Shown piece by piece: positions 1 to 11,363 of a stretch of 64,000 nucleotides of DNA; position 1 is the stretch's first letter, and every line of letters starts with the position of its first letter. This DNA is from Streptomyces sp. A012304. GTDB taxonomy: Bacteria; Actinomycetota; Actinomycetes; Streptomycetales; Streptomycetaceae. The translations under genes were made by a program, and so were the position numbers. Below the pieces are notes generated by a model. It saw only the letters and a list, made by a program, of their open reading frames with translations. It was not told where the DNA came from and did no database searches. The stretch spans positions 203,039-267,038 of the forward strand of contig NZ_BQUN01000103.1 in NCBI RefSeq assembly GCF_026008495.1. Reading direction: 5' to 3'.

Positions 1-98
1 CCGACGACCTGTTCTCGGTCCTCATGGGCGAGGACGTCGAGGCCCGCCGCCAGTTCATCCAGCGCAACGCCAAGGACGTCCGCTTCCTCGACATCTGA
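1..98 (+). CDS. gyrB: DNA gyrase subunit B, C-terminal end (partial)
   Basis: The reading frame is open from the left edge and ends at TGA 96-98 with the tail ...QRNAKDVRFLDI, the conserved C-terminus of actinobacterial GyrB (TOPRIM/tail region that docks GyrA). Only about 31 residues are visible. It lies 42 nt upstream of gyrA on the same strand, the usual gyrB-gyrA order in actinobacteria, and forms the ATPase half of the A2B2 gyrase that introduces negative supercoils. The call rests on the tail sequence plus the gyrA neighbour. Confidence 0.93.
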   Translation, partial: DDLFSVLMGEDVEARRQFIQRNAKDVRFLDI

Positions 99-140
99 GT
101 CGGTCTCAGCTGACCGCACCAGGAAGGATCCTCACCAGCA

Positions 141-2732
<2,592 letters not shown>

Positions 2733-2750
2733 CACGAGGAGTGAGTCATC

Positions 2751-3638
2751 GTGAGCGGAGCCACGGGCGCCGGTTCGGTCGGTACATCGGCCGGCACCTC
2801 TTCCGGCCCTTCTACCGGCACCACGGCCGGTGAGGAAAAGGACGACGGCGGCCGTGGCTCCGCCGCGGGGGCGAAGGACGCGCGGCCGACCACCGCGCGT
2901 GGCGGCGAGCCGGGCACGGCGGCCGCGCAGGTGATGGACACCCACACCACCAACCTCCAGGCGATCAAGCCGTCGACGACCGATCCGCGCTCGCCTGACA
3001 AGCCTGGATCCCAGGGGGGAACCGTGACGGACACCCGAGGTCCGCAGACCCAGAAGAAGAAGGCCGGCGCGCAACCGGCCGCTTCGGGCGCCCAGCAGCG
3101 TCCCCGGACCGGCGCCGAGGCCCAGCAGCCGGCCTCCCCGCTGCCCGGGGAGCGTCAGGCCCAGCAGCCCGCCGGGCCCTACCACCCGCCGCAGGCCTAC
3201 TCGGCGCAGGACCAGGGTGACGCCCTACGCCGTCCGCGCACCGGGGTCGGGGCCCGCACCACGCCCCGGGTGCGCAAGGCGCGGCTGCGGGTGGCGAAGG
3301 CCGACCCGTGGTCGGTGATGAAGGTCAGCTTCCTGCTCTCCATCGCGCTCGGCATCTGCACGATCGTCGCGGCGGCCGTGCTGTGGATGGTCCTGGACGC
3401 CATGGGCGTCTTCTCGTCGGTCGGCGGCACGATCGCGGAGGCGACGGGCTCCAACGAGTCGAACGGCTTCGACCTCCAGGCCTTCCTGTCCCTCCCCCAC
3501 GTCCTGATGTTCACGTCGATCATCGCGGTCATCGACGTCGTCCTCGCGACGGCCCTCGCGACGCTCGGCGCGTTCATCTACAACCTCTCCGCCGGCTTCG
3601 TCGGCGGGGTGGAGCTGACGCTCGCCGAGGACGAGTGA
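2751..3638 (+). CDS. DUF3566 domain membrane protein
   Basis: 295 residues starting at GTG 2751, 18 nt after gyrA with GAGGAG upstream. About 185 N-terminal residues are low-complexity (Gly/Thr/Pro/Gln/Lys) and probably disordered. They are followed by a basic stretch and two membrane segments, about 190-222 (MKVSFLLSIALGICTIVAAA...) and about 248-285, which make up the DUF3566 domain. A DUF3566 gene directly after gyrA is a conserved actinobacterial arrangement (Rv0007 position in Mycobacterium). No enzymatic motif is seen and the function is unknown. It is the last gene before the tRNA-Ile unit. Confidence 0.88.
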   Translation: MSGATGAGSVGTSAGTSSGPSTGTTAGEEKDDGGRGSAAGAKDARPTTARGGEPGTAAAQVMDTHTTNLQAIKPSTTDPRSPDKPGSQGGTVTDTRGPQTQKKKAGAQPAASGAQQRPRTGAEAQQPASPLPGERQAQQPAGPYHPPQAYSAQDQGDALRRPRTGVGARTTPRVRKARLRVAKADPWSVMKVSFLLSIALGICTIVAAAVLWMVLDAMGVFSSVGGTIAEATGSNESNGFDLQAFLSLPHVLMFTSIIAVIDVVLATALATLGAFIYNLSAGFVGGVELTLAEDE

Positions 3639-3682
3639 GCATCGCTCTCCGCGGTCCGTGGGCCGTCCCGTGACTATCGATT

Positions 3683-3711
3683 TTGGGACTGCCCACGTCG
3701 TGCGCTAATCT
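3683..3711 (+). promoter_or_regulatory. Probable promoter of tRNA-Ile
   Basis: TTGGGA (3683-3688) and TAATCT (3706-3711) are separated by 17 nt and lie 40 nt upstream of the tRNA 5' end, fitting a housekeeping (HrdB-type) promoter. Inferred from sequence only. Confidence 0.6.
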
Positions 3712-3751
3712 TCAGGAGTCAGCGCGCGGGACACACACCGCAGAGCGCGGC

Positions 3752-3828
3752 GGGGCTATAGCTCAGTTGGTTAGAGCGCATCCCTGATAAGGATGAGGCC
3801 ACAGGTTCAAATCCTGTTAGCCCCACCA
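3752..3828 (+). tRNA. tRNA-Ile (anticodon GAT)
   Basis: 77-nt cloverleaf with acceptor arms GGGGCTA/TAGCCCC, a D-arm containing AGCTCAGTTGGTTAGAGC, anticodon GAT at 3786-3788 in the loop CTGATAA, T-loop GGTTCAAATCC and an encoded CCA end. It is a free-standing unit here with its own promoter and terminator, not part of an rRNA operon. Confidence 0.97.
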
Positions 3829-3834
3829 GCGAAG

Positions 3835-3864
3835 ACCCCCGGACCATCGGTCCGGGGGTTTTTT
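3835..3864 (+). terminator. Rho-independent terminator of tRNA-Ile
   Basis: Perfect 10-bp stem CCCCCGGACC / GGTCCGGGGG with loop ATC, followed by six T residues, starting 7 nt after the tRNA. It is one of the few canonical stem-plus-U-tract terminators in this window. Confidence 0.93.
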
Positions 3865-4153
3865 GACACCATCAGCCTTGTGGTCCGCGTCCGGGGCCGC
3901 TCCGCCCGGCCCGACGAAGCACGTCATCCGCTTTTCCTGACCCATCGGTCACCCCCTTGTGCCGCCTCTGAGAGGCTCGCTCCGCGGGCCGGCCGTGTCC
4001 GCTTGGCCAGACGGGCGGGATGCGGAAACCCGGTCGCTGACGACGGGGGATACGCCAGCGACCGGGCTGTGGCCAACACTAACAAGGGTGCTGGTGCGGT
4101 GGGAGGTGACTGTTCGGGTGGGATGGGCAGTTGTGATCGGGATCACTGCAACG

Positions 4154-7100
4154 TCACTGGTCGCACGGGGGGTCGTAGGAGAGGCGGGGCAGGTACTCCT
4201 GCCACTTCTCGCGGGTGAGGACGCCGCGGGTGGTGGCGCAGATGTGGCTGATGGCGTCGTCGACGTCGAGGTTCCACAGGCGGACGGTGTCGGTGCCGCT
4301 GGAGACGCCGAGCATGTGGTTCTCCGGGCTGAACGACAGGAAGTTGCCCGTCCGGGCGTTCGGGCTCATCGACTGGCCGATGGGGGAGGCGTCGGAGGGG
4401 CTGGTGACCTTCCACAGTCGGACGGTGTTGTCGTTGCCGCCGCTGGCGAGGGTGTGGCCGTCCTGGCTGAACGTCAGGGACACGACCGCCTCGGTGTGGC
4501 CGGTGAGCGGGGAGCCGCCGCCGCCGGCCCGGTCGGGGTCGGAGACGTTCCACAGCCGGACGGTGTCGTCGTCGCTGCCGCTGGCGAGGGTGTCGCCGTC
4601 CGGGCTGTAGGCGAGGGCGTTGACGGGGCCGTGGTGGCCGGTGAGGGGCGTGCCGCGCAGGGTGGCCCGGCCGGGGTCGGTGACGTCCCAGAGCCGGATG
4701 GCGCCGTCGGCGCTGCCGCTGGCGAGGGTGTCGCCGTCCGGGCTGAAGGCGAGGGCGTTGATGTAGCCCTTGTGGCCGGTGAGCGGCCTGCCGAGCGGGG
4801 TGACGTGGGACAGGTCGCTGACGTCCCAGAGCTGGAGGGTGCGGACGTCGTAGGCGGTGGCGAGAGTACGGCCGTCGGGGCTGAAGGAGAGCGCGTCGGG
4901 GCCCATGAAACGGGTCCGCAGGGCGAGGGGCGGCCCGTGGGAGACCGGCCGGGCCGGGGTGCGGACGTCCCACAGGTAGACCGTCCGGTCGGGGGTGAGG
5001 ACCGCGAGCGTGCGGCCGTCGGGGGAGAACGCCAGGTTGCGCTCGCTGCCGTCCCCCGGCATGTAGAGGGAGCCCGTCAGCACGGGGCGCTCGGGGTTCT
5101 CGACGTTCCACAGCCGGATCCGGCCGTCCCGCGCGGTCGTGGCGAGCACCCGCCCGTCCGGGCGGAACACCCCGCTGCGGCCGATCATGTCGGACGTCGG
5201 GACGGACCACAGGCGGACCTTGCTGTCGCCGCTGCCGGTGGCGAGCGTCCGGCCGTCGGGGCTGAAGCCGAGGGCGTACATCTCACCGCTGCTGCCCGCG
5301 AGCGGTTCACCGACCTGTGACGGGTAGGCCGGGTCGCTGACGTTCCAGAGACTGGCCGTGCTGTCGGCGCTGGCGGCGGCGAGCATCCGGCCGTCCGGGC
5401 TGAAGGCCACCGACCACACGGGACCGGTGTGGCCGGTGAGCGGGGAGCCGAGCCGGGCCGCGTGCCCGGGGTCGGAGACGCTCCACAGCCGGACGGTGTC
5501 GTCGGCGCTGCCGCTGGCGAGCGTGCGGCCGTCCGGGCTGAAGGCCACCGAGTGCACCGTGTCCGTGTGCCCGGTCAGGACCTTCCCGGACGACCGCGGG
5601 CGGTCGCGGTCGGCCATGTCCCACAGCCTGATCGTGCCGTCGTCGCCGCCGGCGGCCAGGGTGCCGCCGCCGGGGCTGAACGCCACGCAGCGCACGGCGG
5701 CGGTGTGGCCGGTGAGGGTGGCGAGCGCCGCCGGCCTGCGCGGGTCGGTCATGTCCCACAGGCGCACGGTGCGGTCCTCGCCCGCGGAGGCCAGGGTACG
5801 GCCGTCCGGGCTGAACGCCAGCAGGTAGATCGTGCCCTCGTGACCGGACAGGGGACTGCCGAGCGGGCGCGGGTGCGCGGGATCCCGTACGTCCCACAGG
5901 CGTACGGTGCCGTCGTCGCCGGCACCGGCGAGCGTGGCGCCGTCCGGGCTGAAGACCGCGCTGCTCACCCAGCTGGTGGGGCCGGTGAGGGGCTTGCCCA
6001 GGGGTTTCGGGTGGGACGGGTCGGACACGTCCCACAGGCGGATGGTCCGGTCGTAGCTGGCGGTGGCCAGGGTCTTGCCGTCCGGGCTGAACGAGGTGAG
6101 GTAGACGGCTCCGGTGTGGCCGAGCAGCGGGGTGGCCAGCGGCGCGTTGACGATGGAGATCAGCCGGTTGTTCGTGCCCTCGTCGTCGGGGCGCAGCCGG
6201 TGGGCGACCAGGTCGATCTGGGCGGACAGCGACGGGTCCGTGGACTGCACGCGGTCGGCCTCGGCGACCACCTGCTCGAACACCGCGTCGTTGCGCTGCT
6301 GCCAGGCGACGACCGCCGAACCCACGGCCACCAGCGCGAGGACGACCAGCGCCGACACCGCCGCCCGGCCGATCCACACCGTGCGCCTGCGCAGCCGTAC
6401 CGACGCGGCGAGGAACTCCACCGCGCTGCGGGTCAGGAAGGTGTCGCCGGCCGACTGGGCCCAGGTGTGGGCCTGCTCAAGCCGGGAGCCCCGGTAGAGC
6501 AGCGAGGAGTCGCGGTGCGCGCCCTCCCAGGCCCTGCCGTCCTCCTCCAGCCGCTGGCGCAGCAGGTTGTCCTGCCGGTCCTCGTCGATCCACTCGCGCA
6601 GCCGGGGCCAGGCGTGCAGCAGTGCCTCGTGGGTGATCTCCACGGTCTCCGCGTCGAGCGTCACCAGCCGGGCCCGTACCAGCGCCTCCAGCGACTCCTC
6701 CGTCTTGCCGGGGTCGCTCGACTCCGCCGCCAGCTGCCGGCGGGTGCCGCGCCTGCGGGTGGCCTGGGTGTCCTCGCCCAGCCGGACCAGCCGGAGCAGG
6801 AGCAGCCGCGCGGCCGTGCGGGCCGCCGGGTCCAGGCTGGACCAGGCGCGTTCGGCGGTCGCCGCCACGGCTCCCTGGATGCCGCCCGCCGCGCGGTAGC
6901 CGGCCAGGGTCAGCCGGCCGGCCTTGCGCCGCTGCCAGGTGGCGAGCAGGGCGTGCGAGAGCAGCGGCAGTACGCCCGCGTCGTGCGCCCCGCGCGGGCC
7001 GTCGGCGCTCACCTCGCGCACGACCAGCTCCGCGAGGCCCGGTTCGAGTTCCAGTCCGACGGCCTTGGCCGGGCCGGTCACCGCCTCGCGCAGCTCCGTG

Positions 7101-8191
7101 GTGGTCAGGGGGCCGAGCACCATGTGGCGGTGTTGCAGCGCGTCGGCCAGTTCGGGGTAGCCGAGGCACTGCTCGTAGAAGTCGGCCCGGATGCCGAGGA
7201 CGACGAGCACGGGGGCCTGCTCGTCCGGGCCGGTGGGCGTGCACGCGGCGTGCAGCAGCTGGATGAAGGCCCGCCGGTCCGCCTCGTCGGCGCAGAGCGT
7301 GAACGTCTCCTCGAACTGGTCGACGATGAGGACGGGGCGGGGGCCGGGCTCGGTGGGTGCGGAGGGGGAGGCCCAGGTCGTGATCGCCTGTCGTACGGCG
7401 GTCCCGAAGTCGGTTTCGGTGGGTCCCCCCGCTGTCGTTCCGTCCGGGGTGGCCGGGGTGGCCGGGGTGGCGGTGGGGAGGCCGGGGATGTGGCGGGACA
7501 GTTCCCCGAGGGGGTCGTTGCCCGGGACGAGCTGGAGTACCCGCCGGGGCGCCGAACCGCTCTCCTCCCCCGGCGTTCCGCCGCGCAGGGCGGGTACCAG
7601 GCCGGCGCTCAGCAGGGAGGACTTCCCCGCCCCCGAGGCGCCGACGAGCATGACCAGGCCGCCGGTCCGCTCGGTCTCTCGCAACTGGGCGACGAGGGCC
7701 TTGGTGCTGCGTTCGCGGCCGAAGAACCAGCGGGCGTCCTCCTGGCGGTACGACGCCAGCCCGCGGTAGGGGCACACGCCCCCGTGGACGGCCGGGGACT
7801 CGCCCGGCGGGCGTTCCTCCGCCGGCGCGGAAGGGGCGGCGGTGTCGGCGACCGGGTCGGCCACCGCGCGCTCCCACAGCCGCTGCCACTGGGAGAGGTC
7901 GTAGAGGCCGGGGGAGACCGGGGCGGGCCGCAGGCGCCGGGCGTCGGGGATGAGGACGTGCAGCACCGCGGCGAGGGCGGCGAACTGGGCGGGCACGTTC
8001 CGCGCCCGGCGCCAGTCGCTGATCCGCTGGGCGGAGACCCGTACGGGTCGTCCGCGCTCGTCGATCCGCTGGAGCCGGACGACCGCCTCGGCCACGCGCT
8101 TGAGGGGAGGGTTGCCGGCCTCCTTGTACAGCAGCGCGAGCCGTTCCGCGAAGGCCGTGCGTGCCCCTGAGTCGGAACCCAAGGTCTCCAC
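4154..8191 (-). CDS. nSTAND1 NTPase with N-terminal HTH and C-terminal WD40 repeats
   Basis: 1345 residues, GTG start at 8191 preceded by a GGGGGGAAGTAAGG purine run. Order of parts: an N-terminal helical/HTH-like segment (1-90, with VSAQRISDWRRARNVP); the nSTAND1 entry motif PYRGLASYRQEDARWFFGRE (141-160); Walker A GASGAGKS (184-191) and Walker B LIVDQFEE (about 288-295); a winged-helix/arm region to about 560; one membrane segment (about 612-635, AAVSALVVLALVAVGSAVV); then 14 WD40 units of the type FSPDGRTLASGSADDTVRLW to the C-terminus. STAND proteins are ATP-switched signalling or inflammasome-like platforms; 14 repeats would make two seven-bladed propellers outside or near the membrane. 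The ligand and output are unknown. Free-standing gene, with its 3' end facing the tRNA-Ile terminator. Confidence 0.93.
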   Translation of the reverse strand: METLGSDSGARTAFAERLALLYKEAGNPPLKRVAEAVVRLQRIDERGRPVRVSAQRISDWRRARNVPAQFAALAAVLHVLIPDARRLRPAPVSPGLYDLSQWQRLWERAVADPVADTAAPSAPAEERPPGESPAVHGGVCPYRGLASYRQEDARWFFGRERSTKALVAQLRETERTGGLVMLVGASGAGKSSLLSAGLVPALRGGTPGEESGSAPRRVLQLVPGNDPLGELSRHIPGLPTATPATPATPDGTTAGGPTETDFGTAVRQAITTWASPSAPTEPGPRPVLIVDQFEETFTLCADEADRRAFIQLLHAACTPTGPDEQAPVLVVLGIRADFYEQCLGYPELADALQHRHMVLGPLTTTELREAVTGPAKAVGLELEPGLAELVVREVSADGPRGAHDAGVLPLLSHALLATWQRRKAGRLTLAGYRAAGGIQGAVAATAERAWSSLDPAARTAARLLLLRLVRLGEDTQATRRRGTRRQLAAESSDPGKTEESLEALVRARLVTLDAETVEITHEALLHAWPRLREWIDEDRQDNLLRQRLEEDGRAWEGAHRDSSLLYRGSRLEQAHTWAQSAGDTFLTRSAVEFLAASVRLRRRTVWIGRAAVSALVVLALVAVGSAVVAWQQRNDAVFEQVVAEADRVQSTDPSLSAQIDLVAHRLRPDDEGTNNRLISIVNAPLATPLLGHTGAVYLTSFSPDGKTLATASYDRTIRLWDVSDPSHPKPLGKPLTGPTSWVSSAVFSPDGATLAGAGDDGTVRLWDVRDPAHPRPLGSPLSGHEGTIYLLAFSPDGRTLASAGEDRTVRLWDMTDPRRPAALATLTGHTAAVRCVAFSPGGGTLAAGGDDGTIRLWDMADRDRPRSSGKVLTGHTDTVHSVAFSPDGRTLASGSADDTVRLWSVSDPGHAARLGSPLTGHTGPVWSVAFSPDGRMLAAASADSTASLWNVSDPAYPSQVGEPLAGSSGEMYALGFSPDGRTLATGSGDSKVRLWSVPTSDMIGRSGVFRPDGRVLATTARDGRIRLWNVENPERPVLTGSLYMPGDGSERNLAFSPDGRTLAVLTPDRTVYLWDVRTPARPVSHGPPLALRTRFMGPDALSFSPDGRTLATAYDVRTLQLWDVSDLSHVTPLGRPLTGHKGYINALAFSPDGDTLASGSADGAIRLWDVTDPGRATLRGTPLTGHHGPVNALAYSPDGDTLASGSDDDTVRLWNVSDPDRAGGGGSPLTGHTEAVVSLTFSQDGHTLASGGNDNTVRLWKVTSPSDASPIGQSMSPNARTGNFLSFSPENHMLGVSSGTDTVRLWNLDVDDAISHICATTRGVLTREKWQEYLPRLSYDPPCDQ

Positions 8192-8699
8192 CCCTTACTT
8201 CCCCCCGCACCTGGAATCCGGACCGGAAAACTCACCTTATATGGCTGACCTGCGGTTTAGTCGTCGACCGGATGCCAAAACCTCCTCGTCGTGAGCCGTA
8301 GCTGGCAGGATCGCGAAGCGGAAGCGCCGCAGCCGGGGCCGCCCGCGCGTCTCCCGGACGGCTTCCCCGCGAAGCCACGTCATTCCTCGGTCCGTGCCGT
8401 CCGGCACGGGTCGACGCCGCCCGCACCGTTCGTCACCGGTCCGCACGAGGGGAGGGACCGGTGCCGAACGGTGCGGCGGGGGATCCACCTCGCTCCCGCC
8501 CTCCACCGTAGGTGGTCTTTCCTGTCAGGGGCCTGCCAGTTCTGGTCAGGTGGGTGGGCGTAATCGGTCGGGTCCCCAGGACACGGCGAAGGCCCGGTCG
8601 CTCCGGAGGGGGAGTTGCCGGGCCTGCGTCGTGCGATACGCGAGTTCGCCGTCACGTGCTGGTCATGGGGGAGGAGTGGCGCCGGTCGGGCCGAGGGCT
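8192..8699. other. Non-coding stretch between the nSTAND1 gene and a small secreted protein gene
   Basis: 508 nt with no convincing gene; the short frames here lack start signals and recognisable products. It should hold the minus-strand promoter of the nSTAND1 gene (a TATAAG-like -10 reads on the minus strand at about 8238-8244, without a clear -35). A hairpin AGGCCCGG / CCGGGCCT (8590-8597 with 8618-8625) lies just past the stop of the gene ending at 8700 and could act as its terminator, although no T tract follows. Confidence 0.5.
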
Positions 8700-9086
8700 T
8701 CAGCGCTGGAGGGGCAGGGACGCGGAGGCGGCCGGTTCGTCGGGGTCCGCTGGTTCGTCGAGGTCGTCGCAGGGGTCCGTGGGGCGGTCGGCCGACTCGA
8801 TGTCGGGGAGTCGGCGGTGGCGGCAACCGGGCGACTTGCCGTGCGCCTCGGCGCGGATGCGCTGCTTCATCGTGGGGGGCAGGGACCGGGCGTTGAGCCG
8901 GGACCAGGGGGACATCTCCGACGCGGTCGGGGGAACCGTGCCGCCGTTCTCGCCGCTGTTGCGTGCCGGCTCGGTCCGTGCCACGGCCGTCGGGGCCGTC
9001 GTCGTGATCAGTCCGAGTGCCGTGCACAGCGCGAGGAACGCGGTGACGATGGTGGTCCACAGCGTCTTGACGCGATTGTCGGTCAA
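8700..9086 (-). CDS. Small secreted protein, possibly DUF6344 family
   Basis: 128 residues from TTG 9086, which sits close behind GTGAGGGG. The first about 35 residues form a signal peptide or membrane anchor (basic VKTLWTTIVTAFLALCTALGLITTTAPTAVA, with an Ala-x-Ala end). The rest is polar, with a basic patch (CRHRR) and an acidic Asp/Glu/Pro tail, and no catalytic motif. The position near gyrA with DLW-39 resembles small Streptomyces proteins I associate with DUF6344, but I am not certain of the family. Divergent from the DLW-39 gene across 328 nt. Confidence 0.6.
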   Translation of the reverse strand: MTDNRVKTLWTTIVTAFLALCTALGLITTTAPTAVARTEPARNSGENGGTVPPTASEMSPWSRLNARSLPPTMKQRIRAEAHGKSPGCRHRRLPDIESADRPTDPCDDLDEPADPDEPAASASLPLQR

Positions 9087-9414
9087 TGCCCCTCACTTTC
9101 GGGTTGGGCGATTTGCGTACTTTGCTCATGATGTGTATACGGGCTGAGATGTGATGGACCGACGCTCGCGTCAGGGGGATGTTCCGATGAACACCACTCG
9201 AATGGGTGCGGGGAGGTGGAAAAACCCGGGTCGAGGGGTTAGGGGCGGGGACGAGAGGGGACCGGGCAGGTTCCGGGAACAGGCCGTTCGTGGCGTCTAC
9301 TGCGCTGTCGATGGCCGAAGTTGAGCGGCCGACGCAGGTCACCGATCGATATCGGTCGGTGTGTATAGTCGGGCGCCAGAGGTCCCCTACGTCAAGGAAA
9401 GACGAGGTCGCGCG
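9087..9414. other. Divergent intergenic region upstream of the DLW-39 gene
   Basis: 328 nt separating two divergent small genes; it must carry both promoters. A TATAGT hexamer at 9364-9369, 46 nt before the DLW-39 start, is a plausible -10, with only a weak -35 (around 9340-9346). No gene is supported here. Confidence 0.45.
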
Positions 9415-9543
9415 GTGAAGAAGCTTCTCCTGGTCGCACTGGCCGCCATCGGCGGGCTCCTCGTGTACCGCCAGATCCAGGCGGATCGCGCCGAGCAGGA
9501 TCTGTGGACGGAGGCGACTGACTCCGTGCCCACGGGTTCGTGA
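9415..9543 (+). CDS. DLW-39 family small protein
   Basis: 42 residues from GTG 9415: a basic start (MKKLLL), one hydrophobic segment (LLLVALAAIGGLLVY) and a charged tail containing the family-defining DLW (EQDLWTEATD). DLW-39 proteins are tiny actinobacterial proteins encoded near gyrA; their function is unknown. The start is chosen because the homologous region begins here; the longer in-frame start at 9361 would add residues that overlap the promoter. A hairpin terminator follows 25 nt after the stop. Confidence 0.85.
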   Translation: MKKLLLVALAAIGGLLVYRQIQADRAEQDLWTEATDSVPTGS

Positions 9544-9567
9544 GTACCGATACCGAGAACTGATCAG

Positions 9568-9596
9568 ACCCCGGCCGCCTTCGCGGTCGGGGTTTC
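9568..9596 (+). terminator. Hairpin terminator after the DLW-39 gene
   Basis: Arms CCCCGGCCGC (9569-9578) and GCGGTCGGGG (9583-9592) pair over 10 bp with one G-T wobble and a 4-nt loop, followed by TTT. Confidence 0.75.
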
Positions 9597-9938
9597 GTGT
9601 TGCGGGGGTGGCGGTTGGCGGGTAGGGGCGGCGGGCCGCCGGGGGCGGTGTGCTGAGGCGGTGTGCTGGGCGGTGCCTGTGCCGGAGGGTGTGGCTTGGG
9701 CGGGGGCTCGGTGCCTCTGCCGGAGGGCGTGGCGAGGGGCGGAGGGCGTGTCCGTGCCGGAGGGCGTGGCTGTTTCGGACGGTCGTCAGCAATACGCGGG
9801 TGATGGACAGGCCGACGGGGCAGGATGAGCGACGGCCGGGTCCGGTCGCCCGGCCGAGACCGGCCAGGACCCGGTGGCGGGGCCGCAGCGAGGGCATGGG
9901 CGAGAGCAAGGGCTAGGGCTAGGGCGAGGGGGCGGGCG

Positions 9939-11363
9939 ATGGGTCGGCGTGTGGGATGGGCGACCGTCGTGGGCGTGGTGTTCTGCCTGGTCACGGCCGT
10001 GCTCCGGGCGCCCGTCGCCCTGGCCGCCGGCTCGGCGGACGCACCGTCGTACGCCTTCGCCGACGACGCCCGCGGCGCCCGGGCCGCCTCCGGTACGAAC
10101 GGGGCCGTCCGCCTGGAGCCCGGTGAGACGTACCGCAGCTCCCTCGACGGCAGCGGGAAGGCGTACTACCGCCTCGAACTCGACGCCGAGGCGAGCGTGT
10201 ACGTCTCCGTCACGGCAGTCCCCCGCCGGGACGCCCTGCTGGCCGCGGGCGACGGGATCAGCGTCTCCGTGCAGAGCGCCGCAGGCGCCAACTGTTCCTT
10301 CGACTCCGTGACCGTCGGGGCGTCCGGGAGCGCACGGCCGATCACGGCCTGGGGCGCGCGGGAGATCCTGGTCGGCAAGGGGCTGTGTCAGGAGGCCGGT
10401 ACCTACTACGCCGTGGTCGAGCGGGCCGCCACGGCCGGTGACGACGGGACGCCCTGGGACCTGGAGCTCGCGCCGGTCTCCGAACCGTTCGTGCGGCAGG
10501 ACGGCGGCGCGACGAGGCAGCCCGAGGTGTGGAACTCCGCCACCCCCGCGCCTGTCGCGGGCGAGCCCGTGCGCCGCCCGGGCGGCGCGGGCTTCGCCCG
10601 GGCTGCGGCCGTGCGGCAGGGGGTCTGGCGCGACGAGATCACCCCTGGCCAGACCCTCTTCTACAAGGTGCCGGTCGACTGGGGGCAGCAGGTGTACGCC
10701 ACCGCCGACATCGGCGCGGCGGAGGGCGGAGCCGACGGAACCAGCGGGACTGACGGGAGCGCCGGGGTCGGTGGGGCCGGTGGGGTGTCCGCCTTCGTGG
10801 TCCCGGCGCTCGACCTGACCCTGTACAACCCGGTGCGCGCCGAGGTCGCCACCACGAGCATCGGCTACGGCGGCACGCAGAAGTCGACCTCCCTCGCTCC
10901 CCTGCCGCCGGTCGCGTACACCAATCGGTACGCCCCCACCGACCCGGAGAAGAGTCTGCGCTTCGCCGGCGCCCACTTCCTGGTGGTGCACCTCTCCGCC
11001 GAGGTGGCCGAACGGTTCGGTGACGGCCCCTACGGGCTGGTCCTGCGCGTCCGTGTCACCGGTACCGCGCGGCCGGGGCCGGGGTACGCGGGGGCGTCGC
11101 AGCCGCGCGGCCTCTTCGACGTGGGCGCGCCGGACGCGATCGGAAGCGGCGGCGAGGGCGCGGCGGCCGGGGGCGGCACGGCCGGTGACGGCGCCTCCGA
11201 CGGGGGTGATGACCTCGCGATGAAGGCGGTCGCGGTGGGCGGCATCGGCACCGGCAGCGCGCTGCTGCTGGTGCTCGGCGTATGGACGGTGACCGCTCGG
11301 CGCCGGGCGGCGTCCGCCCGTGGTGCTCAGATCCGTGCCAACGCCCAGAACCCCACGGCGTAG
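9939..11363 (+). CDS. Secreted, C-terminally membrane-anchored protein of unknown function
   Basis: 474 residues from ATG 9939, chosen because GGCGAGGGGG precedes it and it opens a clean signal peptide (MGRRVGWATVVGVVFCLVTAVLRAPVALAAG); the longer frame adds only Arg/Ala low complexity. The mature part has two beta-rich stretches (RLEPGETYRSSLDGSGKAYY and later ITPGQTLFYKVPVDWGQQVY) resembling pre-peptidase C-terminal-like sandwich modules, then a Gly-rich linker and a C-terminal membrane helix (GIGTGSALLLVLGVWTV) with an Arg-rich stop-transfer. It overlaps the 3' end of the convergent kinase gene by 37 bp. I do not recognise a defined family; an extracellular or cell-surface role is inferred. 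Confidence 0.75.
   Translation: MGRRVGWATVVGVVFCLVTAVLRAPVALAAGSADAPSYAFADDARGARAASGTNGAVRLEPGETYRSSLDGSGKAYYRLELDAEASVYVSVTAVPRRDALLAAGDGISVSVQSAAGANCSFDSVTVGASGSARPITAWGAREILVGKGLCQEAGTYYAVVERAATAGDDGTPWDLELAPVSEPFVRQDGGATRQPEVWNSATPAPVAGEPVRRPGGAGFARAAAVRQGVWRDEITPGQTLFYKVPVDWGQQVYATADIGAAEGGADGTSGTDGSAGVGGAGGVSAFVVPALDLTLYNPVRAEVATTSIGYGGTQKSTSLAPLPPVAYTNRYAPTDPEKSLRFAGAHFLVVHLSAEVAERFGDGPYGLVLRVRVTGTARPGPGYAGASQPRGLFDVGAPDAIGSGGEGAAAGGGTAGDGASDGGDDLAMKAVAVGGIGTGSALLLVLGVWTVTARRRAASARGAQIRANAQNPTA

Noticed and set aside
4150..6160. Regularly spaced DNA repeats that could suggest a CRISPR array or satellite
   Set aside because: The repeats are about 130 bp apart and code in frame for WD40 blades; they are protein repeats, not identical spacer-separated DNA repeats.
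5429..8170. Long open frame (about 913 codons) on the plus strand opposite the WD40 gene
   Set aside because: Mirrors the codon bias of the nSTAND1/WD40 gene; repetitive Ala/Val/Gly sequence without motifs or a ribosome site.
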